Shown here: positions 20,380 through 28,385 of the stretch, piece by piece | Layout of the letters: each line of letters begins with the position of its first letter | How positions within the stretch are numbered: the stretch's first letter is position 1 | NCBI RefSeq assembly: GCF_002994445.1 | Contig: NZ_MRZJ01000003.1 | Location: 1-64,000 of the forward strand | DNA: 64,000 nt | Reading direction: 5' to 3' | Origin: Staphylococcus simulans | Lineage (GTDB): Bacteria; Bacillota; Bacilli; Staphylococcales; Staphylococcaceae | The notes under the pieces: generated by a model | Databases searched by the model: none | The model's input: the letters and a program-made list of their open reading frames with translations, nothing else | Told to the model about the DNA's origin: nothing | Made by a program: the position numbers and the translations under genes

Positions 20380-20946
20380 ATGAAGGGTGTCATTATTGTC
20401 GGGAGTGCACGTGTGGAATCACACACTAAAGCACTGGCACGATTCTTAAAGGGACAGTTTAATGAAAAAGAAGTAGAGGTTGAGATTTTCGACTTAGCAG
20501 ATCGTCCGATTCATACATTGGACGTTTCAGGAACAAGTAATCCGCCAAGTGACTATCAAGAGAATGTAAAAGATTTACAAACATTGGCAAGAGAAGCGGA
20601 CTTTATTATTTTAGGTACACCAAACTATCATGGTTCTTATTCAGGTGTACTGAAAAATGCTTTAGATCATCTGACTATGGATGATTTCAAAATGAAACCG
20701 GTCGGTCTAGTAGGCAACAGCGGCGGTATTGTAAGTGCGGAACCATTATCCCACTTGCGTTTGATTGTACGTACATTATTAGGTATCGCAGTACCTACGC
20801 AAATTGCGACACATGACTCTGATTATGGGAAGCTGGATGACGGAACATTCTTCTTACAAGACGAAGAGTTCCAATTACGTTCACGCTTATTTGTAGAACA
20901 AATAGTGTCATTTGCGGAAAGCCGTCCTTATGAACATTTAAAATAA
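20380..20946 (+). CDS. NADPH-dependent FMN reductase / azoreductase
   Basis: This is a flavodoxin-fold oxidoreductase. The FMN phosphate loop [10 protein letters not shown] is near the N terminus and [21 protein letters not shown] is the second flavin-binding segment. It uses NADPH to reduce FMN, quinones or azo compounds. The ATG at 20380 follows GAGGTGA; an in-frame GTG at 20368 is inside that site. In S. aureus the sdr adhesin genes follow this gene; here only a hairpin separates it from hxlB. Confidence 0.88.
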   Translation: MKGVIIVGSARVESHTKALARFLKGQFNEKEVEVEIFDLADRPIHTLDVSGTSNPPSDYQENVKDLQTLAREADFIILGTPNYHGSYSGVLKNALDHLTMDDFKMKPVGLVGNSGGIVSAEPLSHLRLIVRTLLGIAVPTQIATHDSDYGKLDDGTFFLQDEEFQLRSRLFVEQIVSFAESRPYEHLK

Positions 20947-20989
20947 ACTAACGATTATACACAAAAGTACAATCGTTTATTGTATAAAT

Positions 20990-21032
20990 AACGCCCTGTA
21001 TCAAGCGGAAGTACCGCGCGATACAGGGCGTT
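20990..21032. terminator. Bidirectional terminator
   Basis: AACGCCCTGTATC (20990-21002) and GATACAGGGCGTT (21020-21032) are perfect 13-bp arms between convergent genes. Confidence 0.85.
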
Positions 21033-21047
21033 GTTATTTATATTCAA

Positions 21048-21593
21048 CTATTCTAAATTAGCATGATTTTGCTGCATAGCAGTTTCATCAATGTTGAATG
21101 TTTCCATTAAGTTTAAGACAACTGCATCTAAAAATAATTGTGCAGATTGCTCGAAAAGACTGCCTAATGGTTGTGCTGAACCTTCAGCATCGTATTTAGT
21201 GCCGGCTGGCAACTCGATTGTTGTATCTGCAAGTTCACCGATTTTTGAATCAGGTTTTGTTGTTACTAATGCAACGCGTGCACCTTCGCCTTTGGCTTTT
21301 TCAGCTAATAAGCGTAAGTGTTCTGTGCTGCCTGAACCTGAAATAACGATAAATAAGTCACCTTCATGAATTGAAGGTGTTGTAATACCGCCGATGATGA
21401 AAGCAGGTTGCTCAAGTTGATTTAAACGCATTGTGAAGCCATTAGCAACGAATCCAGAGCGGCCTTTGCCTGCGACAAAGATGTTTTTTGCGTCTTTGAT
21501 TGCTTTTTCAAAGTTTTCAACATCTTCTTCTTTTACGTTAGCTAATGTTGTTTTCAGCTCGTCTAAAATAAGTTGGTATTTTAATTCTGCCAT
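21048..21593 (-). CDS. hxlB: 6-phospho-3-hexuloisomerase
   Basis: HxlB is a SIS-domain isomerase that turns hexulose 6-phosphate into fructose 6-phosphate in the ribulose monophosphate pathway. The SIS signature is visible: IFVAGKGRSGFVANGF, then FIVISGSGSTEHLRLL and VTTKPDSKIG. The 181-residue length is standard. It lies six bases behind hxlA on the same strand, forming a two-gene operon. The pair traps formaldehyde as sugar phosphate and can also supply ribulose 5-phosphate in reverse. Confidence 0.93.
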   Translation of the reverse strand: MAELKYQLILDELKTTLANVKEEDVENFEKAIKDAKNIFVAGKGRSGFVANGFTMRLNQLEQPAFIIGGITTPSIHEGDLFIVISGSGSTEHLRLLAEKAKGEGARVALVTTKPDSKIGELADTTIELPAGTKYDAEGSAQPLGSLFEQSAQLFLDAVVLNLMETFNIDETAMQQNHANLE

Positions 21594-21599
21594 AACTTA

Positions 21600-22229
21600 T
21601 TACCCTTCAACTGCGTCGCGGCAAGCTTTAGCAGCTTCGACTGGATCGTCAGCATTTGCGATGCCGCCGCCGACAATGACTAAGTCCGGTCCTTCAGCTA
21701 CGATGTCTTTGATTGTATCTGGTTTGATACCGCCAGCAACTGCAACTTTAGAATTTTTGATAACTGATTTAACAGTGTGTAAATCATCTAATGGTGATTT
21801 ACCTTGTGCTTGCAAGTCATAGCCGATGTGTACTGCAATATAGTCCGCACCCATTTCGTCTAATTCTTTTGCACGTTTTTCAATGTCTTGTACAGCAATC
21901 ATGTCTACTAATAATTGCTTGTCATTTTTGTGTGCTTCTTCGATTGCTGCTTTGATAGAAGCATCTTCTGCAACACCTAAGATTGTTACAACGTCAGCGC
22001 CGAATTTCACTGCTTGGCTGACTTCGTAGTCTGCCGCATCCATGATCTTCATATCTGCAAGGACTTTAACACCGTCGATATTATCGTCCATGTATTGAAC
22101 AGCTGGTAAACCTTCGTTATAAATGATAGGTGTACCGATTTCTACGATATCAACATAATCTTTCACTTTGTTAGCTAACTCTGCAGCGTCTTCTTTATTT
22201 AATAAATCAATTGCTAATTGTAGTTCCAA
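21600..22229 (-). CDS. hxlA: 3-hexulose-6-phosphate synthase
   Basis: HxlA condenses formaldehyde with ribulose 5-phosphate to hexulose 6-phosphate. It is a TIM-barrel of the orotidine decarboxylase suprafamily: EIGTP at the first strand, the metal-binding ADMKIMDA motif, IAVHIGYD, and the phosphate-binding VAGGIKPD and IVGGGI loops. The 209 residues are typical. The start is a TTG at 22229 behind AAAGGATG. It is the first gene of hxlAB and has a recognisable promoter. Staphylococci use this pathway against formaldehyde rather than for methylotrophic growth. Confidence 0.93.
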   Translation of the reverse strand: MELQLAIDLLNKEDAAELANKVKDYVDIVEIGTPIIYNEGLPAVQYMDDNIDGVKVLADMKIMDAADYEVSQAVKFGADVVTILGVAEDASIKAAIEEAHKNDKQLLVDMIAVQDIEKRAKELDEMGADYIAVHIGYDLQAQGKSPLDDLHTVKSVIKNSKVAVAGGIKPDTIKDIVAEGPDLVIVGGGIANADDPVEAAKACRDAVEG

Positions 22230-22279
22230 AATGATTCATCCTTTCATAATGTGAGTGTTGTAACTTTTGCTTTACCTAA

Positions 22280-22307
22280 ATTGTATACCCTGTTTGATAA
22301 TGTACAA
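22280..22307 (-). promoter_or_regulatory. hxlAB promoter
   Basis: Read on the minus strand, TTGTAC (22307-22302) and TACAAT (22285-22280) are 16 bases apart, about 50 bases before the hxlA start. Confidence 0.55.
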
Positions 22308-22320
22308 ACAATAGGCAAGT

Positions 22321-23049
22321 TTACTTATCAGGTGCTGCCGCATCATCTACATAAACTTCTACATTCGGGTGATCGTACAATACAGTTGCTGGTACATCTG
22401 GATCTTGAATACCACTCGCAAGTTTGGTAATTGCATCTTTCTTTTTCTCTCCGAATGCTAATAAGATGATACGTTTTGCAGACAAGATTGTAGAAAGTCC
22501 CATTGAAATCGCTTGTTTCGGCACATCTTCTTCGTTGTCGAAGTAGCGGCTGTTAGCTTGAATTGTACTTTCTGTTAAGTCTACGACACGTGTCACACTG
22601 TCTTTTGCTGTTCCTGGTTCATTAAAACCGATATGTCCGTTTTCCCCGATACCCAAGATTTGAATATCTACAGGACCTTGTTCTTTAATGAGTTGTTCGT
22701 AGCGTGATGTTTCAGCTTCTAAATCTTTTGCATCCCCAATCGGTAAATGTACATTTTCTTCTTTGAAATGCGGATAGCGATCGAATAAAACTTCAAGCAT
22801 ATAATGATGGTAACTTTCAGGGTGATCTGCTGATAAACCAATATACTCATCTAAGTTGAATGTTTCTACATTTGAAACATCTAATTGGTTGCGTTCCAGC
22901 AGGTTGACGAAGTTGGAATAAACATCAACCATTGTACCGCCTGTTGCCATACCCAGCTTACTGTCAGGATGACGGCTGATTTGATTGAATAATTCACATG
23001 CTGTATAAAATGAAGCATCGTCTCTATTGCCTAAATTAATAATTTTCAT
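22321..23049 (-). CDS. nagB: Glucosamine-6-phosphate deaminase
   Basis: NagB converts glucosamine 6-phosphate to fructose 6-phosphate and ammonia, feeding amino sugars into glycolysis. The family signature FNLDEYIGLSADHPESYHHYM and the active-site segment GIGENGHIGFNEPG are present, with the phosphate loop LGMATGGTMVDVY. It has 242 residues, the short form seen in Firmicutes, which lacks the E. coli allosteric extension. The ATG follows AAGGAGG. It is upstream of hxlAB on the same strand but with a gap and separate promoter. Confidence 0.94.
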   Translation of the reverse strand: MKIINLGNRDDASFYTACELFNQISRHPDSKLGMATGGTMVDVYSNFVNLLERNQLDVSNVETFNLDEYIGLSADHPESYHHYMLEVLFDRYPHFKEENVHLPIGDAKDLEAETSRYEQLIKEQGPVDIQILGIGENGHIGFNEPGTAKDSVTRVVDLTESTIQANSRYFDNEEDVPKQAISMGLSTILSAKRIILLAFGEKKKDAITKLASGIQDPDVPATVLYDHPNVEVYVDDAAAPDK

Positions 23050-23385
23050 TATGAATGACCTCCTTATTATTTATCTGTTATGAAGACATACATGTCCATT
23101 ATAACGGGGTGTTATACAAACAGATAGTAAATCCCCCTCATTTTATAGAAATGTTTCAATAACCTCTTTAGAAAGTGTTAGAACAGTTATATAATGTAAA
23201 TATTGTTTCTAAATATTGAATAATAACCGATAATTCCTATGGTTTTTTATGGAATGAGCAAGTGGTTATATTTATTGACGCTGATTTAGTACAATTAAGT
23301 GATACAGAATAATAGATAAATTAAACACGGCACAGTATAGATGGGGTTAACAATTGAATTTGTTTTGTGTAAGGGAGTGAGCGAC
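23050..23385. other. Divergent regulatory region of nagB and yojF
   Basis: This gene-free stretch separates the divergent nagB and yojF-bshB2 units. Read toward nagB, a TATAAT lies about 60 bases upstream of its start. Toward yojF, TTTAGA (23167-23172), 17 bases, TATAAT (23190-23195) is a fair promoter, which would give a leader of about 180 bases. I found no riboswitch or clear operator. Confidence 0.5.
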
Positions 23386-23745
23386 TTGGAGCCGATAGAA
23401 TATGAGAAAGTGCAATCTTTATTATCATCTTATGTAGACCAGCCGGTATACTTGCATGTTGAGACAACCAATGGCGCGTATGCGAACCATTTTGATCAAC
23501 GTGTATTCAATGCTGGGACCTTCTTAAGAAACATTAAAGTTGTCTTTGAACATGCAAAGCTTAAGGGCGGCGGTAAAGACCCGTTCAGAGTAGGTTTGAA
23601 ACTGCAAGATAACGGATGGGTTTATGTACAAGGTTTAACGCATTATGAAGTGAATGAGAATAATGAATTCTTGCTCGCTGGATTTAATTATGAAGGACAG
23701 TTAGCGGCAGCGCTGGAAATCAGTACTGTACCGTTTCAAATATAA
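23386..23745 (+). CDS. yojF: YojF family protein (DUF1806)
   Basis: A small soluble protein always found beside the bacillithiol deacetylase BshB2 in Bacillus (yojF-yojG) and Staphylococcus. The hallmark segment VYLHVETTNGAYANHF and the C-terminal EISTVPFQI fit that family. Its biochemical role is not known; adjacency suggests help to BshB2. I favour a TTG start at 23386 behind AAGGGAGTGAG (119 residues); an ATG at 23341 in the same frame lacks a ribosome binding site. The gap to bshB2 is 12 bases. Confidence 0.85.
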   Translation: MEPIEYEKVQSLLSSYVDQPVYLHVETTNGAYANHFDQRVFNAGTFLRNIKVVFEHAKLKGGGKDPFRVGLKLQDNGWVYVQGLTHYEVNENNEFLLAGFNYEGQLAAALEISTVPFQI

Positions 23746-23757
23746 GGAGGACGTATC

Positions 23758-24423
23758 ATGTCAGAGGAACAACAAGTATTAGTTATCTTTCCGCATCCTG
23801 ACGATGAGACGTTCTCATCAGCAGGAACATTAGCCAGATATATAGACAACGGTGTACCTGTCACTTATGCTTGCCTGACTTTAGGTCAAATGGCGCGCAA
23901 CTTAGGGAATCCGCCGTTTGCGACACGCGAATCTTTGCCGGATGTCAGAGAGCGCGAGTTGGAAGAAGCAGCGAGAGTAATAGGTATCAAAGATTTAAGA
24001 AAGATGGGGTACCGTGACAAGACGGTAGAATTTGAACCTTATGATAAGATTGATGGGATGGTAGAAAGCTTAATCGATGAACTGCATCCATCAGTAATCA
24101 TTTCATTCTATCCAGGTTATGCTGTACATCCTGATCATGAAGCGACAGCGGAAGCGGTTGTAAGAACAGTGAGACGTATGCCGAAGGCACAGCGCCCGCG
24201 TTTACAATTAGTGGCTTTTAGTAATGATGCAATTGATGAATTAGGGGAACCTGATATTGTGAACGATATCAGTGATTATAGAGAAGTAAAATTAGATGCA
24301 TTCAAAGCACATGCATCACAATCTGGACCTTTCTTGCAGCAACTTGCTGAACCGCAAGTTCCAGATACAGCCAAAAGTTTCTTAGAACAAGAAGCTTATT
24401 GGACTTATAATATTGAATCATGA
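23758..24423 (+). CDS. bshB2: Bacillithiol biosynthesis deacetylase BshB2
   Basis: BshB2 removes the acetyl group from GlcNAc-malate during bacillithiol synthesis. It is a LmbE/PIG-L zinc deacetylase: [16 protein letters not shown] near residue 11 carries the His-Pro-Asp-Asp zinc site, and [17 protein letters not shown] supplies the distal histidines. The 221-residue length fits. AAGGAGG precedes the ATG. Bacillithiol replaces glutathione in this group of bacteria. It is paired with yojF and followed closely by folE2. Confidence 0.93.
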   Translation: MSEEQQVLVIFPHPDDETFSSAGTLARYIDNGVPVTYACLTLGQMARNLGNPPFATRESLPDVRERELEEAARVIGIKDLRKMGYRDKTVEFEPYDKIDGMVESLIDELHPSVIISFYPGYAVHPDHEATAEAVVRTVRRMPKAQRPRLQLVAFSNDAIDELGEPDIVNDISDYREVKLDAFKAHASQSGPFLQQLAEPQVPDTAKSFLEQEAYWTYNIES

Positions 24424-24439
24424 GTGGAGGCGCACACAG

Positions 24440-25318
24440 ATGACTGAATTTGATTTATCAACACGTGAAGGTCGTTGGAAACACTTTGGTTCTGTTGATC
24501 CGATTAAAGGTACAAAACCAACAGTAAAAGAAGAAATGACAGACTTGCAAAGCACGCACAAAGATTTCCTATTTGAAATTGAAGAAGTCGGGATTAAAAA
24601 CTTAGTCTATCCCGTAATTATAGATGAATATCAAACTGCAGGCACATTCGCATTCTCAACAAGTTTAACAAGAGAAGAAAAAGGCATTAATATGAGCCGT
24701 ATTTTAGAGAGTGTTGAAAGACACTATGACAATGGTGTGAGATTAACATTCGATAACTTGCACACTGTATTAGACTCGCTTCAAAAACACATGAAGCAAA
24801 GTTCTGCGGGTGTAGATGTATCAGGTAAATGGTTCTTTAACCGTTACAGCCCAGTAACAAACTTAAAAGCTGTCGGCAACGCTGATGTAACTTACGGCAT
24901 GGCAGTTGAAGGGGATAAAGTGACACGCCAAGAATTAACAGTTCAAGCAACAGTCACAACACTATGTCCTTGTTCAAAAGAAATCAGTGAATACTCTGCA
25001 CACAATCAACGCGGTGTAATCACTGTAAAAACGTATATTAATCCAGAGGCGACATTACCATCAGATTATAAAGAAGTTATCTTAGATGCAATGGAAGCCA
25101 ATGCAAGCTCAATATTATATCCTATCCTTAAACGTCCAGACGAAAAACGTGTCACAGAACGCGCTTATGAAAACCCGCGTTTTGTGGAAGATTTAATTCG
25201 TTTGATTGCAGCGGACTTAGTAGAATTAGATTGGTTAGAAGGCTTCGATATTGAATGCCGCAATGAAGAATCTATTCACCAACACGATGCATTTGCGAAA
25301 TTAAAACACAGAAAATAA
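24440..25318 (+). CDS. folE2: GTP cyclohydrolase FolE2 (type IB)
   Basis: FolE2 makes dihydroneopterin triphosphate from GTP, the first step of folate synthesis, and unlike FolE can use metals other than zinc, which is useful in zinc or manganese limitation. The active-site cysteine lies in [20 protein letters not shown] and the core [14 protein letters not shown] is conserved. I chose ATG 24440 behind GGAGG (292 residues); the frame is open further upstream but overlaps bshB2. A hairpin terminator follows. Confidence 0.93.
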   Translation: MTEFDLSTREGRWKHFGSVDPIKGTKPTVKEEMTDLQSTHKDFLFEIEEVGIKNLVYPVIIDEYQTAGTFAFSTSLTREEKGINMSRILESVERHYDNGVRLTFDNLHTVLDSLQKHMKQSSAGVDVSGKWFFNRYSPVTNLKAVGNADVTYGMAVEGDKVTRQELTVQATVTTLCPCSKEISEYSAHNQRGVITVKTYINPEATLPSDYKEVILDAMEANASSILYPILKRPDEKRVTERAYENPRFVEDLIRLIAADLVELDWLEGFDIECRNEESIHQHDAFAKLKHRK

Positions 25319-25334
25319 TAAATAGACAATCAAC

Positions 25335-25390
25335 AAAAAGCCGCCTTGCGTGATTCGGTACTTTACTGAATCATGCTGGCGGCTTTTTAT
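25335..25390 (+). terminator. Terminator after folE2
   Basis: AGCCGCC (25339-25345) and GGCGGCT (25378-25384) with flanking A and T runs; an inner TGATTCGGTA/TACTGAATCA stem extends the hairpin. Confidence 0.85.
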
Positions 25391-25405
25391 GTCTTTCAAT
25401 AAAAA

Positions 25406-25483
25406 AAGAGCACTGCATATAACCTGTTGGGACGGCAGGCAACAAGAGAGAAGGGACGGTCTCACTTGTTTAGCAGTGCTCTT
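25406..25483 (+). ncRNA. Cloverleaf-like structured element
   Basis: An 11-bp perfect outer stem, AAGAGCACTGC (25406-25416) with GCAGTGCTCTT (25473-25483), encloses two smaller hairpins: CCTG...CAGG (about 25423-25439) and AACAAG...CTTGTT (about 25441-25470). Both loops contain GGGACGG. No ORF fits. It may be the body of a small RNA ended by the next terminator, or a second termination structure. Confidence 0.45.
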
Positions 25484-25495
25484 ATTTTTAGGGTG

Positions 25496-25543
25496 AGCCG
25501 ATAAGCAGTGTCAGGGGAAGGGTGTTGCTTATCGGCTTTTTTA
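25496..25543 (+). terminator. Strong terminator at the end of the folE2 hairpin cluster
   Basis: AGCCGATAAGCA (25496-25507) and TGCTTATCGGCT (25526-25537) are perfect 12-bp arms, followed by a T tract. Confidence 0.85.
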
Positions 25544-25621
25544 ATTCAATGATTAGATTAACTGTTAATGCTATCGCAATTTTATTGTTAGGATATGATT
25601 ACCTTTTATTTAGGAGGTTAA

Positions 25622-25705
25622 ATGCGATTTTTGCATTGTCTATGTCGGTGTAGAGGAAGCACTCAGCCTTTTAGGTGGGTAGAAAGGTGTAACGATTATT
25701 TATAG
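25622..25705 (+). CDS. Possible 27-residue cysteine-rich peptide
   Basis: A mini-ORF follows a perfect AGGAGG (25612-25617) with a 4-base spacer. It would encode a basic peptide starting MRFLHCLCRCRG, with four Cys in 27 residues. No gene follows on this strand for over 1 kb, so it is not an obvious leader of a protein gene. It may belong to a small RNA. Without comparative data the coding status is doubtful. Confidence 0.3.
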   Translation: MRFLHCLCRCRGSTQPFRWVERCNDYL

Positions 25706-25760
25706 AATTTACATTTAGGATTGATTTAGGATTCACACATTACATTTTGCTTCCTCTACA
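25649..25760. repeat. 13-bp inverted repeat, arms about 86 bases apart
   Basis: TGTAGAGGAAGCA (25649-25661) and TGCTTCCTCTACA (25748-25760) are exact inverted copies. The left arm lies inside the mini-ORF. It could be a long RNA stem or the trace of a small mobile element. Confidence 0.6.
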
Positions 25761-25884
25761 TTGATTATTGTATTAAATTTTTTGGAATGATACATGGGGC
25801 TTCGGTATCAACTTTTTCTAGGACTAATTGATGAGAGCGTGAACGTTGATTTTTTTTGAATTGCGGTGCTTTTCCTTTTATGTA

Positions 25885-25918
25885 TAAAAAGAGACAAGCT
25901 CAAAGAAAGAGCTTGTCT
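25885..25918 (-). terminator. Terminator after pdxK
   Basis: AGACAAGCTC (25892-25901) and GAGCTTGTCT (25909-25918) pair perfectly; on the minus strand the stem is followed by a T run. Confidence 0.85.
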
Positions 25919-25943
25919 GCATCATGAATTACTATAGGTTTGT

Positions 25944-26774
25944 TTATACTTCAGCAACGGTTACATCGATTTTTTCGATACGGTTATAGGCACCGTGGTC
26001 AACCGGACCTACAAAGTCGTTCATTTTCCAACCGTTTTTAATCGCTGAAGCTACGAATGCTTTAGCGTTGATAACAGCATCTTTAGGTGATTGGCCGTTT
26101 GCCAAGTTAGCTGTTGTCGCAGCTGCGAAGGTACAGCCTGCACCATGGTTATAACTTTGTTGGAACATGTCTGTTGTAAGTTGATAGTATTTATCGCCAT
26201 CGTAGTATAAGTCATATGATTTATCTTGATCTAAAGCTTTTCCGCCTTTGATTACAACGTTTTGTGCACCTTGTTCATGAATGATTTTAGCGGCTTTTTT
26301 CATATCTTCGATAGATTTAAGTGTACCTAAACCTGATAATTGACCTGCTTCAAAGAGGTTAGGTGTTGTGACTGTTGCTTTTGGCAATAAATATTTAATC
26401 ATTGCATCTGTGTTGCCAGGGTTTAAGACTTCGTCTTCGCCTTTACATACCATCACAGGGTCAACAACGAAGTAGTCTGCACCTGATTCTTCAAATGCTT
26501 CGCCTGCACGTTTAATGACTTCCTCAGTACCTAACATCCCTGTTTTAACAGCATCTGGACCGATAGAAATTGCTGTTTCTAATTGTTTGTTGAAGACATC
26601 AAATGGAATAGGTGTTACATCATGCGACCATGTTTCTTTGTCCATAGTCACAATCGCTGCTAAAGCGACCATTCCGTAAGTGTCTAATTCTTGGAATGTT
26701 TTTAAATCTGCTTGCATTCCCGCACCGGCACTTGTATCTGAGCCGGCAATTGTTAATACTTTTTTCAATGCCAT
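25944..26774 (-). CDS. pdxK: Pyridoxine/pyridoxal kinase (ThiD-like)
   Basis: This is a ribokinase-fold kinase of the Gram-positive PdxK group, which looks like ThiD but phosphorylates vitamin B6 forms. The N-terminal SDTSAGAGMQADLKTF and the C-terminal anion hole NHGAGCTFAAATTANLA with its catalytic Cys are visible; the cysteine in the lid is the mark of the dual-Cys PdxK type. It has 276 residues. GGGAGTG precedes the ATG. A true hydroxymethylpyrimidine kinase (ThiD) is the alternative, but no thiamine gene is near. Confidence 0.87.
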   Translation of the reverse strand: MALKKVLTIAGSDTSAGAGMQADLKTFQELDTYGMVALAAIVTMDKETWSHDVTPIPFDVFNKQLETAISIGPDAVKTGMLGTEEVIKRAGEAFEESGADYFVVDPVMVCKGEDEVLNPGNTDAMIKYLLPKATVTTPNLFEAGQLSGLGTLKSIEDMKKAAKIIHEQGAQNVVIKGGKALDQDKSYDLYYDGDKYYQLTTDMFQQSYNHGAGCTFAAATTANLANGQSPKDAVINAKAFVASAIKNGWKMNDFVGPVDHGAYNRIEKIDVTVAEV

Positions 26775-26880
26775 AATACTACACTCCCTAACGTTTTCGT
26801 TTCTTTAATCATAACACGATTCCAAGGGAGGATTGAACTTTTTGATATATCCTGTGTTATCATATGTTTGAGGTGATACC

Positions 26881-27543
26881 ATGGAGTGGTCTGAAGTATT
26901 TCATGACATAACAAGCCGTCATGATTTCAAAGCGATGCATGATTTTTTAGAGAAAGAATATACGACACAAACTGTCTATCCAGACAGAGAAAATATCTAT
27001 CAAGCCTTTGATTTAACACCATTTGAAAAGGTGAAAGTCGTGATATTGGGACAAGATCCTTATCATGGTCCGAAACAAGCGCATGGTTTGGCGTTCTCGA
27101 TACAGCCTGGGGCTAAATTTCCGCCTTCATTGCGCAATATGTACCAAGAATTGGCTGATGATATCGGTTGTCAGCGTACAGTATCTCATTTACAGGACTG
27201 GGCACGTGAAGGTGTGCTGTTGTTAAATACTGTTTTAACTGTGCGTCAAGGCGAGGCGCATTCTCATCGCGGTATAGGCTGGGAAATCTTTACAGACGAG
27301 ATTATCAAAGCTGTTTCTGACCATAGAGACCATGTGGTGTTTATTTTATGGGGCAAACCCGCACAACAAAAGGAAAAGCTGATTGATACAACAAAACATG
27401 ATGTGATCAAGTCTGTGCATCCGAGTCCATTATCAGCGTACCGCGGTTTCTTTGGTTCTAAACCGTATTCACGGGCGAATGCTTATTTAGAAGCACATGA
27501 TCAAACACCAGTGAATTGGTGCGGAGAGGGGGAAATGCGATGA
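26881..27543 (+). CDS. ung: Uracil-DNA glycosylase
   Basis: Ung removes uracil from DNA, the first step of base excision repair. The water-activating loop GQDPYHG is at residues 57-63 and the minor-groove loop [13 protein letters not shown] near 180. The 220-residue length is standard. It starts after TTGAGGTGATACC. The stop codon overlaps the start of the next gene (ATGA at 27540-27543), so translation is coupled. Confidence 0.97.
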   Translation: MEWSEVFHDITSRHDFKAMHDFLEKEYTTQTVYPDRENIYQAFDLTPFEKVKVVILGQDPYHGPKQAHGLAFSIQPGAKFPPSLRNMYQELADDIGCQRTVSHLQDWAREGVLLLNTVLTVRQGEAHSHRGIGWEIFTDEIIKAVSDHRDHVVFILWGKPAQQKEKLIDTTKHDVIKSVHPSPLSAYRGFFGSKPYSRANAYLEAHDQTPVNWCGEGEMR

Positions 27544-27914
27544 ACAAAGAGAAATTAATCGCATTGATTGAACGTGAATTAGTGCAGGCAGATGAAGCGC
27601 ACAGCGAAGCGGAATTTAATAAGCATATGTATGCGATTCATACACTGACTTCGCTTTACACAGATGCAGAACCGTCTGAGACAAGCAAAGTGTATGCGAA
27701 ACAATCAGCACCGTATCAGCAGCCTGCTGCGCATACTTCAGTGCAAAAACAATCTCCTTCAACATCCGGTGTGTCTGTTGAAGAAATCAAAGCGATGGGC
27801 GGCAAGGTTGCTTCTTATTCAGAAACACCGAATTCATCGACACCGCCAGGTGCTTCTAATAAAATGGTAACTGATGACCAACTCGGCAATGGCGATTCTA
27901 TATTTGACTTTTAA
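27540..27914 (+). CDS. DUF5327 (YwdI family) protein
   Basis: A 124-residue protein with an acidic N-terminal helix ([32 protein letters not shown]) and a long, low-complexity Ser/Pro/Gln middle, ending in GNGDSIFDF. That layout matches the YwdI-type proteins encoded after ung in Bacillus. The function is unknown; no membrane segment is seen. It overlaps ung by four bases and precedes the DUF423 gene by 21, as in Bacillus ywdI-ywdK. Confidence 0.8.
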   Translation: MNKEKLIALIERELVQADEAHSEAEFNKHMYAIHTLTSLYTDAEPSETSKVYAKQSAPYQQPAAHTSVQKQSPSTSGVSVEEIKAMGGKVASYSETPNSSTPPGASNKMVTDDQLGNGDSIFDF

Positions 27915-27935
27915 CTATAAAGGAGCGATTAAGCA

Positions 27936-28319
27936 ATGAATCTTAAATCAATGAAAACATTTGTAGCACTCGGTGCAGGGTGTGCTGCATTATCAGTTGC
28001 GACAGGAGCATTCGGTGCACATGCGTTAGCTGATAAATTATCACCGCATTATTTAGATGTGTGGAATAAAGCAACAACATATGAAATGTATCACAGCTTA
28101 GGGTTAGTCGGTATCGGGATTTTAAGCGGTACAACTAAATTAAACTTAAAAGCTGCAGGATGGATGATGTTTGGCGGTATTGTCATCTTCAGCGGCTCAT
28201 TATACGTATTATCATTAACACAAATCAAACCTTTAGGCGCAATTACACCAATCGGAGGCGTGTTATTTATCGCTTCTTGGGTAACTTTACTCGTACAATC
28301 ACTTAAATTAAAAAAATAA
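27936..28319 (+). CDS. DUF423 (YwdK/YgdD family) membrane protein
   Basis: The 127-residue protein has four hydrophobic segments and the conserved [10 protein letters not shown] motif near residue 27, with YEMYHSLGL, both marks of DUF423. It is an integral membrane protein of unknown function. AAGGAGCGA precedes the ATG. It forms an operon with ung and the DUF5327 gene. Confidence 0.88.
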   Translation: MNLKSMKTFVALGAGCAALSVATGAFGAHALADKLSPHYLDVWNKATTYEMYHSLGLVGIGILSGTTKLNLKAAGWMMFGGIVIFSGSLYVLSLTQIKPLGAITPIGGVLFIASWVTLLVQSLKLKK

Positions 28320-28385
28320 ACCAATAAACGGTTCAAAAATTCATCTCACAGGGTATAATGTATCGAATGAGGTGAATTTTTTATT

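Larger units (their letters stand above)
25544..25890. other. Gene-poor stretch between folE2 and pdxK
   Basis: Besides the mini-ORF and inverted repeat listed separately, I see only a short tandem repeat (ATTTAGGATT twice near 25706-25727) and AT-rich sequence. In S. aureus, to my recollection, proP and vraABC lie in this interval; nothing resembling them remains here. Confidence 0.5.
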
